Assembly (NCBI GenBank): GCA_021151615.1
Contig: JAGKXA010000039.1
Coordinates: forward strand, 1-34,854
DNA: 34,854 nucleotides
Direction: 5' to 3'
DNA from: Cellvibrionaceae bacterium
GTDB lineage: Bacteria; Pseudomonadota; Gammaproteobacteria; Pseudomonadales; Cellvibrionaceae
Positions 6,924 through 15,126 of the stretch are shown here, piece after piece (the stretch's first letter is position 1; every line of letters begins with the position of its first letter). The notes under the pieces are model-generated. The model was not told the origin of the DNA and made no database searches. It saw only the letters and a list, made by a program, of their open reading frames with translations. A program made the translations under genes and the position numbers.

Positions 6924-8768
6924 ATGCTCATAAGATTTACACAAAAAAAACCTGCGAAAAAATCAGGGTTCTGCACAGCGCAAAGCGCGATGTTGTTGGC
7001 GCTGGCCGCCGTGTTGTTTGGTTGTACTTCCAGCGACTCTCATAAAAAACTGATTGCTGAAGAAACGATGGAAAAAGTGGTTGAGCAACAGAGGGCACAA
7101 AAAGGTGGCCCTCCACCAGTCCCGGCAGAAGTCAGCAAAACCCTGCTTGATAACAAGGCGGTTGCTGCAGGTGGCAATATCAAAGGTAGCTACGATCGTT
7201 TCGATGTTTCTGTGCGCGATGTCCCCGCACAGGCATTTTTCCTCGGGTTGGTTAATGGCACTGGCATAAATCTGGTGGTGCATCCGGATGTGAGTGGCAG
7301 CGTTACCCTGGACTTGAAAAATGTCACCGTCGATGAAGTGTTGCGTGTTACCCGTGATATTTATGGGTACGAATACAAGCGCGATCGCAATATTTATACC
7401 GTCTATGCGAATGCTTTGCGCACTGAAGTTTTCCAGATTAACTATCTCGACGTGCAGCGTGTCGGTGTTTCTGATACCAGTGTAGTGATTGGCCAAGGAC
7501 AATCATCGGGTAACAACAATAACTCCAATTCCAACTCAAATTCAGGTGGCGGCAACAATGCCTCAAGTGGCGATATGGCTAACCTGTTGAGCATGATTGA
7601 AAATGCCCAAGGTAAGAATAATACGGGTAGCAATCGCAGCGGTTCTGCTTTGACTCCGGGCTCACGCGTGCAAACGCTCAATCGTACGGACTTTTGGAGT
7701 TCACTGGAGAAAACGATTATTTCCATTATTGGCGGTGAAAGCGAAAGCCGTTCGGTAATGATTACCCCGCAAGCGGGTATGGTAGTAGTAAAAGCCATGC
7801 CCAATGAATTAAGCGCAGTGCGCGATTTTCTGGAACGCTCCGAGTTAAGCGTTAAGCGACAAGTGATTTTGGAAGCAAAAATTCTTGAAGTTCGTTTGAG
7901 TGAGGGCTTTGAAGCGGGAGTTAATTGGGGGGCGATATCCGGTCAAATATCTGCGGCAAAAAACCTCCGCGATGGCTTTAATCTTAATACAGATGGCAGC
8001 TCTCCGGTCGATGAGTTTAGAGATCTCACCGTTACCGAAGTATACCGAAACTCCGATGGCACACGCGAAGCTATTAGTTATGAAGATCGCGAGCGCATTG
8101 GTGGAACTGTAGCGGGATTGATTCAGGTTACCGACATTACCAAGTTGCTGTCGCTGCTTGAAACCCAGGGCACAGTACAAGTACTTTCCAGTCCTCGAGT
8201 TTCCACTGTTAACAATCAAAAAGCGGTTATTCGCGTAGGTTCGGATGAATACTTTGTTACCGGTATTTCCAGTAACCAAACCTCCACAGCGGCCACTACA
8301 ACATCTACACCTAACATTGAATTGTCTTCCTTTTTTAGCGGAATTTCGCTGGATGTAACACCACAAATTTCCGAGAGCGGTGAAGTAATTTTACATATTC
8401 ATCCGGTGGTGAGTGAAGTTACTGACCAACAAAAAGTATTTACTGTTGGTGATGAAGAATTTGCATTGCCCTTGGCGCTGCGCGGTGTGCGCGAATCAGA
8501 CAGTATTGTAAAAGCTGCAAACGGCCAGGTAATAGTGCTGGGAGGGTTAATGACAGAGTCTTCTAATGTTACCGATGGCAAACGTCCTCTGTTGGGCGAT
8601 ATTCCCGGTGTTAATGCCTTGTTTCGTACCAAACACAAAGCCAAAGCCAAAACCGAGTTGGTTATTTTGCTGCGCCCTATAGTCGTAGGTCAAAACACTT
8701 GGGATGCACAACTCAATGAGGTGCAAGGCAATATGCAACGTTTGGGCGAGACCTACAGGAATAAATAG
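6924..8768 (+). CDS. mshL: MSHA outer-membrane secretin MshL (lipoprotein)
   Basis: MshL forms the outer-membrane channel for the pilus. The 614-residue protein has a lipoprotein signal ending LAAVLFGCTSS. An STN/N0-type domain follows (DVPAQAFFLGLVNGTGINLV, VTLDLKNVTVDEVLRVTRDI). A low-complexity Asn/Ser/Gly-rich linker lies at about residues 192-245. The secretin core is present (QVILEAKILEVRLSEGFEAG, LLETQGTVQVLSSPRVSTVN), ending in VIVLGGLMTESS and PLLGDIPGVNALFR. I prefer the ATG at 6924, which has GAGG 8 bases upstream, over the in-frame ATG at 6897, which lacks a ribosome binding site. The gap to mshK is 30 bp. Confidence 0.93.
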   Translation: MLIRFTQKKPAKKSGFCTAQSAMLLALAAVLFGCTSSDSHKKLIAEETMEKVVEQQRAQKGGPPPVPAEVSKTLLDNKAVAAGGNIKGSYDRFDVSVRDVPAQAFFLGLVNGTGINLVVHPDVSGSVTLDLKNVTVDEVLRVTRDIYGYEYKRDRNIYTVYANALRTEVFQINYLDVQRVGVSDTSVVIGQGQSSGNNNNSNSNSNSGGGNNASSGDMANLLSMIENAQGKNNTGSNRSGSALTPGSRVQTLNRTDFWSSLEKTIISIIGGESESRSVMITPQAGMVVVKAMPNELSAVRDFLERSELSVKRQVILEAKILEVRLSEGFEAGVNWGAISGQISAAKNLRDGFNLNTDGSSPVDEFRDLTVTEVYRNSDGTREAISYEDRERIGGTVAGLIQVTDITKLLSLLETQGTVQVLSSPRVSTVNNQKAVIRVGSDEYFVTGISSNQTSTAATTTSTPNIELSSFFSGISLDVTPQISESGEVILHIHPVVSEVTDQQKVFTVGDEEFALPLALRGVRESDSIVKAANGQVIVLGGLMTESSNVTDGKRPLLGDIPGVNALFRTKHKAKAKTELVILLRPIVVGQNTWDAQLNEVQGNMQRLGETYRNK

Positions 8769-8800
8769 CAAACCTAGACAGTTTGCAGACGAGGTTTCCC

Positions 8801-9721
8801 ATGTACCGTCAACATTTCGGATTAAAGGAGCATCCGTTTTCTCTAACGCCAGATACGCAATTTTACTTTAATAGCCAAAGTCATCGCGAAGTATTAAGCA
8901 CGCTTTTATTGGCGTTACGTCATAGCGAAGGCTTCATAAAAATTGTGGGCGAAGTAGGCACCGGCAAAACTTTGCTCAGTCGCAAACTATTGGCCAGTTT
9001 GGGCGATAATTTTATTACGGCCTATATCCCTAATCCCTATTTAACACCTGATGAACTCAAATGGTTTCTGGCCGAGGAAATTGGCATTGCCTATTCGCCA
9101 GAAATCCCCTCCTATCAGCTTTTAAAAGATATCAATTTACGTTTGGTGGAACTGGCACAGCAAAAACGTCAGGTGGTATTGGTGGTGGATGAAGCCCAGG
9201 CCATGCCGCGTGAAACTATTGAGGCTTTGCGCCTGCTCACTAATCTCGAAACTGAAAAAAGTAAATTGCTACAAGTGGTTTTGTTTGGTCAGCCAGAGTT
9301 GGATGATTTGCTGGATCGCCCGGATTTGCGTCAATTAAAACAACGTATTGTTTTTTCCGAGTATTTACAAACTATCCCCAAATCCAGTTTGACAGATTAT
9401 CTGGCTTATCGATTAAGTTCGGCGGGTTATCGCGGCGCTTCGCTATTTTCTGCTGCTGCTGTGGGATTGTTATTTAAAGCCTCGGGTGGCGTTCCACGGT
9501 TGATTAATGTTATTGCGCACAAGGCGTTGTTGGCCGCTTATGGGCAGGGCGCTGAGCGAGTGAGCCGTAAGCATATGGTGCGTGCGATAATGGATACCGC
9601 CGAAAGCCGTTCATTTGGGCGCTGGTTGGCGCGGCGCGATTATTGGTTGTGGCCAACTATTGCAGCGGGTGCAGCAGCAGTAATTGTATTGGCTCCGGGG
9701 CTGTTGGGTGGTATGTCATGA
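8801..9721 (+). CDS. mshM: MSHA biogenesis ATPase MshM (ExeA-like)
   Basis: This 306-residue AAA-type ATPase begins MYRQHFGLKEHPFSLTPD, the standard opening of ExeA/GspA-like proteins. It has a Walker A motif, GEVGTGKTLLSRKL (about residue 50), and a Walker B motif, VVLVVDEAQAMP, followed by sensor-like sequences. A single transmembrane helix lies near the C-terminus (YWLWPTIAAGAAAVIVLAP). By analogy with ExeA it may help the secretin assemble through peptidoglycan. The ATG at 8801 has GAGG six bases upstream; a TTG at 8783 is less likely. The 3' end overlaps mshN by 4 bases (ATGA). Confidence 0.92.
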   Translation: MYRQHFGLKEHPFSLTPDTQFYFNSQSHREVLSTLLLALRHSEGFIKIVGEVGTGKTLLSRKLLASLGDNFITAYIPNPYLTPDELKWFLAEEIGIAYSPEIPSYQLLKDINLRLVELAQQKRQVVLVVDEAQAMPRETIEALRLLTNLETEKSKLLQVVLFGQPELDDLLDRPDLRQLKQRIVFSEYLQTIPKSSLTDYLAYRLSSAGYRGASLFSAAAVGLLFKASGGVPRLINVIAHKALLAAYGQGAERVSRKHMVRAIMDTAESRSFGRWLARRDYWLWPTIAAGAAAVIVLAPGLLGGMS

Positions 9722-10992
9722 GCTTATTAAATGACATGTTGCGCGATTTATCCCATACGCAAAAAAATGTAGAGAATATGCCAGTGTCCGCGCTGGAAGT
9801 GCAACAAAGTGAGCAGCGCCAATTACTGAATCAATCCAGTGTGATTAAAACTGAACCGGGAAAACTCTGGCCGAGTGTTGCAGTATTTTTGGTGGTGTTG
9901 ATGTCGTTGTGGGCTTGGAAGCAGGGTGCATGGCAGGCAAAAGATGAACAGAATGTTGAGAGTGCTCCTGCTGTGAACGATAGATCTCTTGCTGCGCAAG
10001 GTGATGCTTTGGTTGGTGCTGCTGTTACACCAGAAAATATGAAAATTAACACTGTACCCGCTAATGTTTTCCAATCCGTTACCTCTGAGCCAATAGATCC
10101 TGCAATGGTATTAAATGAGCGATTAGCTGCGCTGGAAACTGCAATTACCAAACTGTCCAGCGCGGTGGAAGAGTCGCCACTCCTTACTAGTGATAATGCA
10201 GTTACCAGGTATCCTGGAACTGAACATGTTGCTGCGGAAAATGTATCAACGGAAACCTTGGCGGTTGTCACTGAACAGCAAGCATCTGTGAGGATCCGCG
10301 ATCCTTTTGTACCGGATGAACAATCCAATCAAACCGAACATCAAACTGTTGACGTGGGTAAAAGCATTTCTGCAACAGTTGCTGATAATTCTATTCCTGC
10401 TGGTGCACATTTATCTGTTAAACCGAATCCTGTATTTATGGATCAGCGTGAGGCAGAGCGCGGACGACAATTGGCGGAGCAAGGCCAAACCAGTGATGCC
10501 ATTATTGCATTGCAAGCGTTTATCGCCAACGCGCAAACACCAAACGAATCCACGCGCGCGTTGCTCGATATTTTTACTGAGCAGGAAAATGTTGTCGCTA
10601 TCGAAAACTTGCTTGCACAGGCTGAGTATTTAAGTCTGCTTGATAAGCAATTCTATGCTGCCAAAGTAGCGATTATCCAACAGCATGAAGATCAAGCAAT
10701 TAAATTGCTGGAGGCACGTGTAACAGAAGCAGAAGAACGGGAGGCTTATCGTGCGCTGTTAGCGGGGTTATATCAACGTGCCGGAAAATACGCTGAGGCG
10801 GCCACCGCCTACCGCCGCTTGCTCGGCAGCTTTGGAGATAAGCCTTCGTATTGGTTAGGTCTTGCGCTCGCGCAGGATTCATTGAGTCAGAGACAAACCG
10901 CCCGGCAAGCGTATTTGCGCGTAGCGGAGTATGCAGATTTGCAGCCCGAAGTGCGTGCTTATATCCAACAGCGTTTGCTTGCTTTGCAATAA
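9718..10992 (+). CDS. mshN: MSHA biogenesis protein MshN (TPR protein)
   Basis: This 424-residue bitopic protein starts MSLLNDMLRDLSHTQKN, a conserved GspB/MshN-type opening. A transmembrane helix (about residues 45-62, WPSVAVFLVVLMSLWAW) is followed by a long, poorly conserved periplasmic linker and a C-terminal tetratricopeptide region (about 250-424). That region includes AYRALLAGLYQRAGKYAEAA and WLGLALAQDSLSQRQTARQA. TPRs probably mediate protein contacts within the pilus machine. I chose the ATG at 9718 because it overlaps the mshM stop; the open frame extends upstream inside mshM but carries no homology. Confidence 0.9.
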   Translation: MSLLNDMLRDLSHTQKNVENMPVSALEVQQSEQRQLLNQSSVIKTEPGKLWPSVAVFLVVLMSLWAWKQGAWQAKDEQNVESAPAVNDRSLAAQGDALVGAAVTPENMKINTVPANVFQSVTSEPIDPAMVLNERLAALETAITKLSSAVEESPLLTSDNAVTRYPGTEHVAAENVSTETLAVVTEQQASVRIRDPFVPDEQSNQTEHQTVDVGKSISATVADNSIPAGAHLSVKPNPVFMDQREAERGRQLAEQGQTSDAIIALQAFIANAQTPNESTRALLDIFTEQENVVAIENLLAQAEYLSLLDKQFYAAKVAIIQQHEDQAIKLLEARVTEAEEREAYRALLAGLYQRAGKYAEAATAYRRLLGSFGDKPSYWLGLALAQDSLSQRQTARQAYLRVAEYADLQPEVRAYIQQRLLALQ

Positions 10993-11014
10993 CAGGAATT
11001 TTACAGAGCCTTTT

Positions 11015-12733
11015 ATGATGAACACTTTTTCACAAAAGCGTATTCGTATTGGTGATTTGTTGGTTGAAAAACAAATGATCACCGAAACCCAGTTGCAGCA
11101 TGCATTACAAGAGCAAAAACTGACCGGGCGAAAGTTGGGGGCAACGCTCGTTGAGTTGGGTTATGTCGAAGAAAACGCATTGCTCAATTTGTTATCGGCG
11201 CAATTAAATATTCCTTTTGTTGAGTTAAAGCAATTTCGATTTGATCGCGATCTTGTGCAGAAATTGCCTGAAACCAGCGCGCGCCGCTATCGCGTGATGT
11301 TGTTGCGTGAAGACTTTGATGGTCTCTTACTAGGCATGGCTGACCCAACCGATATTTTCGGTCTGGATGAATTGCAGCGTATTCTGCAAAAAAATTTAAA
11401 GCCTGCCGTAGTGCGCGAATCCGAGTTGCTGGATATCCTGGATATTGCTTACACCCGCGCCAGTGAAATTGCCACCTTGGCTGGAGAACTGGATGAGGAG
11501 CTGCAAGAATCAGCGGTGGATCTTGCGGATTTTGCAGTGGATGCAACCGATACCGAAGCGCCGGTAGTGAAGTTGCTGCAAAAAATATTTGAGGAAGCAA
11601 TCAACACCAAAGCTTCTGATATTCATATAGAACCGGATGAAAAAGTATTGCGTATCCGCAATCGCATAGATGGTGTTTTACTTGAGCAAGTGATGAATGA
11701 AAAGCGTATTGCCTCTGCCTTGGTCGTGCGTTTAAAACTGATGTCGGGCTTGGATATTTCGGAAAAACGTCTGCCGCAAGATGGTCGTTTCAACTTGAAA
11801 GTCAAGCATCACAATATTGATGTGCGTATCTCCACCATGCCGGTGCAATTTGGTGAATCAGTGGTGATGCGTTTGCTGGATCAAACCGACGGTGTGCGGC
11901 CGTTGGATGCGGTCGGAATGCCCTCGCATTTAATTGATCGGTTTCGCAAAGCGATTACTCGCCCGCACGGCTTGGTGTTAGTAACTGGGCCCACCGGTAG
12001 CGGTAAAACCACAACACTTTACGGCGCATTATCTGAACTGAATAAGCCGGAGAAAAAAATCATTACCGTAGAAGATCCGGTTGAATATCGGCTGCCGCGT
12101 ATTAGCCAGGTGCAATTGCATGAAAAAATTGGTTTAAACTTCGCCAGTGTGTTGCGCGCAACCTTGCGGCAAGACCCGGATATTTTATTGGTGGGTGAGA
12201 TTCGCGATGCGGAATCTGCCGAGATTGCATTGCGCGCCTCAATGACTGGCCACATGGTGTTATCAACACTCCATACCAACGACGCGGTCACATCGGCATT
12301 GCGTTTAATGGATATAGGTGTAGATGGTTATTTAGTGGCAACAGCATTAAAAGCCATTATTGCGCAGCGTTTGGTGCGCCGGATTTGTAATAGTTGCGTA
12401 CAACCCTACATACCCAATGCCAATGAGCAACAGTTGTTGGCGACTATTGGAAAAGGGCGTAATTTCGCGAGTGTTACTTTCAAGCAAGGAACCGGTTGTC
12501 CTCATTGCCACAATACCGGTTATCGCGGGCGCGTGGGTGTGTTTGAAATGCTCGAGCTGAATCAACCTATGGCTGAGGCTTTGCGTATGAATGATATTAA
12601 TGGTTTTACCAAAGCAGCTTATGAAACTGCCAATTTTATAACGCTGAGTGAAGCAGCCTTGGCCTATGCTATTGATGGAATCACCACCCTGGATGAAGTG
12701 ATGGCAATTTCCGCACAGATCGATGATCTTTAA
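11015..12733 (+). CDS. mshE: MSHA pilus extension ATPase MshE
   Basis: MshE is the GspE/PilB-type hexameric ATPase that powers pilus extension. The 572-residue protein has an N-terminal MshEN domain with two tandem 24-residue cyclic di-GMP-binding motifs (about residues 11-34 and 40-63). The second, KLGATLVELGYVEE..LL..L..Q, is canonical; the first has Q20 where the consensus has glycine. The ATPase core has Walker A GPTGSGKTTTLYGAL, Walker B ILVGEIRDAESAEIAL and the His box TGHMVLSTLHTNDA. A zinc tetracysteine (CNSC and CPHC) sits near residues 468-505. Two ATGs at 11015 and 11018 are possible starts, with AGAG upstream. Confidence 0.96.
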   Translation: MMNTFSQKRIRIGDLLVEKQMITETQLQHALQEQKLTGRKLGATLVELGYVEENALLNLLSAQLNIPFVELKQFRFDRDLVQKLPETSARRYRVMLLREDFDGLLLGMADPTDIFGLDELQRILQKNLKPAVVRESELLDILDIAYTRASEIATLAGELDEELQESAVDLADFAVDATDTEAPVVKLLQKIFEEAINTKASDIHIEPDEKVLRIRNRIDGVLLEQVMNEKRIASALVVRLKLMSGLDISEKRLPQDGRFNLKVKHHNIDVRISTMPVQFGESVVMRLLDQTDGVRPLDAVGMPSHLIDRFRKAITRPHGLVLVTGPTGSGKTTTLYGALSELNKPEKKIITVEDPVEYRLPRISQVQLHEKIGLNFASVLRATLRQDPDILLVGEIRDAESAEIALRASMTGHMVLSTLHTNDAVTSALRLMDIGVDGYLVATALKAIIAQRLVRRICNSCVQPYIPNANEQQLLATIGKGRNFASVTFKQGTGCPHCHNTGYRGRVGVFEMLELNQPMAEALRMNDINGFTKAAYETANFITLSEAALAYAIDGITTLDEVMAISAQIDDL

Positions 12734-12755
12734 TCAAAACTAGTGACAAAAATCC

Positions 12756-13976
12756 ATGGCAATTTTTGAATTCAAAGGGCGCAATGCTGAGGGGCGGTTA
12801 ATTAGCGGGCAGTTGGATGCTTCCAGCCCGGATGCTGCTGCCAACCAATTATTGGGCCGTGGGATTACACCTGTTGAAGTAAAAGCCTTTATTGAGAACT
12901 TAAGTTTTTCTGAACGCTTTGCCAGGGCAACTAACAGCGGCAAAGTAGAAGCCGTTGAGCTGATTATGTTTTGCCGGCAAATGCATACTATTTCCCGTGC
13001 GGGCATTCCGTTGGTCAAAGGGTTGCGTGGCCTATCTGCCTCATTACGCAATTACACCTTTCAGCAAGCGCTTAACGATATTGTGGATCGTCTGGAGGCG
13101 GGTGTTGAGTTATCGGTAGCCATGCGTGCCCACCCGAAAATTTTTAATAATCTATTTGTCAGCCTGGTTAATGTGGGTGAAAACTCTGGCCGCTTGGATT
13201 TGGTATTCAAACAGCTTAGCGAATATATGGAACGCGACCTGAATACCATCAAAAGTATCAAAACGGCGCTGCGCTATCCAACCTTTGTGTTAATTGCCAT
13301 ATCAATTGCGATCACCGTTATTAATATCAAAGTGATACCTGCTTTTGCTGGAATGTTTGAAAAGTTTGGTGCGCAATTGCCGCTGCCAACGAGAATCCTG
13401 ATTGGTATTTCCGATTTTTTTGTTAATTATTGGATTTATTTATTTGCTGCGATTGCCGGGCTTGCCGCATGGGTTCATCACTTTATTAACACGCCTGAAG
13501 GATCACGTTTTTGGGGGCAGAAGAAGCTTAGCCTATTTATCATTGGCGATATTATTGAGCGCGCTTCACTAGCGCGTTACTCACGGTCATTTGGGTTGAT
13601 GCTTAATGCGGGGCTGCCGATTAATACTGCTTTGGAGTTGAGTGCGCGTGCAATAGATAACCCCTATTTAGGTGATAAAGTTCGTGCGATTCGTGCCGGT
13701 ATAGAACGCGGTGAGGGGCTTTACCAAACCCATTTGGTGAGTGGCATGTTTACTCCCCTGGTTCTGCAAATGATTTCTGTGGGTGAGGAGAGCGGTCAAG
13801 TGGATGCCCTGTTAGCGGAAGTCGCCATGTTTTATGAAAGTGAAGTGGAGTACGACGTTAAGCAGCTCAGTGATCGAATTGAGCCTATTATGATTATCAT
13901 TATGGCAGCGTTTGTTGTTGTGTTGGCGCTGGGTATTTTCCTTCCCATGTGGGATATGTACAGCATCCAGAAGTGA
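12756..13976 (+). CDS. mshG: MSHA inner-membrane platform protein MshG (PilC/GspF-like)
   Basis: This 406-residue polytopic protein contains two T2SF (GspF) domains. The first holds IMFCRQMHTISRAGIPLVKG and the second ARYSRSFGLMLNAGLPINTA, each followed by the VGE(N/E)SG motif (VNVGENSGRLD, ISVGEESGQVD). Transmembrane segments lie at about residues 170-190, 220-245 and 375-400, the last ending in ALGIFLPMWDMYSIQK. It couples the ATPase MshE to pilin polymerisation. The ATG at 12756 starts a typical MAIFEFKGRNAEG N-terminus; the ribosome binding site is weak. The gap from mshE is 22 bp. Confidence 0.95.
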   Translation: MAIFEFKGRNAEGRLISGQLDASSPDAAANQLLGRGITPVEVKAFIENLSFSERFARATNSGKVEAVELIMFCRQMHTISRAGIPLVKGLRGLSASLRNYTFQQALNDIVDRLEAGVELSVAMRAHPKIFNNLFVSLVNVGENSGRLDLVFKQLSEYMERDLNTIKSIKTALRYPTFVLIAISIAITVINIKVIPAFAGMFEKFGAQLPLPTRILIGISDFFVNYWIYLFAAIAGLAAWVHHFINTPEGSRFWGQKKLSLFIIGDIIERASLARYSRSFGLMLNAGLPINTALELSARAIDNPYLGDKVRAIRAGIERGEGLYQTHLVSGMFTPLVLQMISVGEESGQVDALLAEVAMFYESEVEYDVKQLSDRIEPIMIIIMAAFVVVLALGIFLPMWDMYSIQK

Positions 13977-13986
13977 GGTTAAGGAT

Positions 13987-14493
13987 ATTCAAACTTATCA
14001 CCATGAGCGATTTGAGTTTTTCGTCGCGATTATTGTGATTGCGATTATTGCTTTGGTTGCCTTGAGTCGTTATTCCTTGATGGCTGAAGATGCGAGAGTT
14101 TTGCGTCTGCAGGTTATATCCCAGCACTTTATGACTGGAGCTGCCAATGCGCGCATTCATTACTTGGTGACGCGAATATCCGGAGATGTTAGTGATTCCC
14201 GGTTGGATTCTTACGGTAGGCGGGTCTATTTTTCTGAGCAAGGTTGGCCAGCATCCGTGGCTGAACGTGTGACCAAGGCTTATCAGCCCAGTGAAGTTGA
14301 CTGTTACCATTTATGGCATTTTTTTTTGCAAAACCCACCACCGATAGCATTAGGCCAAAGTAATTCCGAATCCCGTGAATTTAATGTAGTTGCGCATGCT
14401 AATAACTGTCGTTATCAGCTTGTAGGGTCTACTGCTTATTTTGATTATTACCCCTTGGCAGGAGAACTACTGTTTGTTCCAAAATCTAATTAA
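13987..14493 (+). CDS. mshF: MSHA biogenesis protein MshF, no canonical start codon
   Basis: The frame encodes a small bitopic protein with one transmembrane helix (EFFVAIIVIAIIALVALSRY) followed by AEDARVLRLQVISQHFMTGAANARIHYL, the characteristic MshF pattern, and a periplasmic domain with two cysteines. Its function in the pilus is unknown. No ATG or GTG lies before the helix in this frame. Candidates are ATT at 13987, which has GAGG 8 bases upstream and leaves a 10-bp gap after mshG, or a TTG cluster at 13912-13920 lying inside mshG. I list the ATT start tentatively; the true start is unresolved. A sequence error is also possible. Confidence 0.75.
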   Translation: MQTYHHERFEFFVAIIVIAIIALVALSRYSLMAEDARVLRLQVISQHFMTGAANARIHYLVTRISGDVSDSRLDSYGRRVYFSEQGWPASVAERVTKAYQPSEVDCYHLWHFFLQNPPPIALGQSNSESREFNVVAHANNCRYQLVGSTAYFDYYPLAGELLFVPKSN

Positions 14494-14519
14494 ACGCCTG
14501 TTATTTATTTGTCGTTTAA
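14490..14519. repeat. Short inverted repeat upstream of the mshA promoter candidate
   Basis: A perfect 7-bp inverted repeat, TTAAACG (14490-14496) and CGTTTAA (14513-14519), has its centres 23 bp apart. It abuts the candidate -35 element of mshA and could be an operator or chance. There is no direct evidence for a binding protein. Confidence 0.25.
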
Positions 14520-14548
14520 CTGGCAATTAAAGATGGTTTGACTATATT
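14520..14548 (+). promoter_or_regulatory. Candidate sigma70 promoter for mshA
   Basis: CTGGCA (14520-14525; 4/6 to the -35 consensus) and TATATT (14543-14548; 5/6 to the -10 consensus) are separated by an ideal 17 bp. Transcription would begin near 14555, leaving a 5' leader of about 120 nt before mshA. This lies in the only long gap within the operon. A separate promoter for the abundant major pilin is expected from the family, but this exact site is my inference. Confidence 0.35.
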
Positions 14549-14675
14549 TCTGTTACCCAATGCTGTTTTGGTCTGCGGGGTTCCACTGTGGCCGAGTAGT
14601 TGGTGTTATGTCGCTCTCGTTATTTGGCGCTGCAGACATGATGTGAATTTAATCTTTTCGGTGCGGAGTTTATTT

Positions 14676-15092
14676 ATGAAACAACAGTCAGGTTTTACAT
14701 TAATAGAGTTAATTGCGGTGATTGTTATCTTGGGTATTTTGGCCGCCACTGCGTTGCCAAAGTTTGTTGATCTCTCTGATGCTGCAGAGGATGCGAGTGT
14801 GAGGGGTGTGGCTGGTGCACTCGCCAGTGCTGCGGCGTTAAACCATGCAAATAACATTGCCGTAGATGCAGGCTTGACGGCGGCGACTCCTATAGTGGTT
14901 GCGACATGCCAGGCTGTTGCCGGAGCCTTAGAGGGGGGAGCCCTCCCGTCGACAGATTATGTAATTACCGCAGGCACCGGAACGACTATCGCGGGGGGCG
15001 GTATCGGAACTCAAGGTGGGTCATCCACGTGCACACTAACCTATAAAGGAAAGACTGCTACCTTTGTTGGTTATGGTGTGACTAATCCATAA
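14676..15092 (+). CDS. mshA: MSHA major pilin MshA
   Basis: This is a type IV prepilin of 138 residues. The short leader MKQQSG is cut by the prepilin peptidase before FTLIELIAVIVILGILAATA, the hydrophobic assembly helix with the conserved Glu5. The mature protein (about 132 residues) keeps the MshA-like sequence ALPKFVDLSDAAEDASVRGV, and two cysteines (in VATCQAV and SSTCTLTYKG) could form a C-terminal disulphide. The ATG at 14676 has GGAG seven bases upstream; the open frame extends further but the extension lacks pilin character. Only one MshA/MshB-type pilin is present, so I call it the major pilin. Confidence 0.92.
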   Translation: MKQQSGFTLIELIAVIVILGILAATALPKFVDLSDAAEDASVRGVAGALASAAALNHANNIAVDAGLTAATPIVVATCQAVAGALEGGALPSTDYVITAGTGTTIAGGGIGTQGGSSTCTLTYKGKTATFVGYGVTNP

Positions 15093-15126
15093 TGAAATGA
15101 GCGGGTTCGCCTGATTCGATCAATTT

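Noticed and set aside
7442..8366. Two long - strand frames opposite mshL
   Set aside because: Antisense shadows of the secretin gene with low-complexity translation.
14600..14625. Possible sigma54 -24/-12 element before mshA
   Set aside because: The GG at -24 is present but the spacing position that should be GC reads GG; not a credible match.
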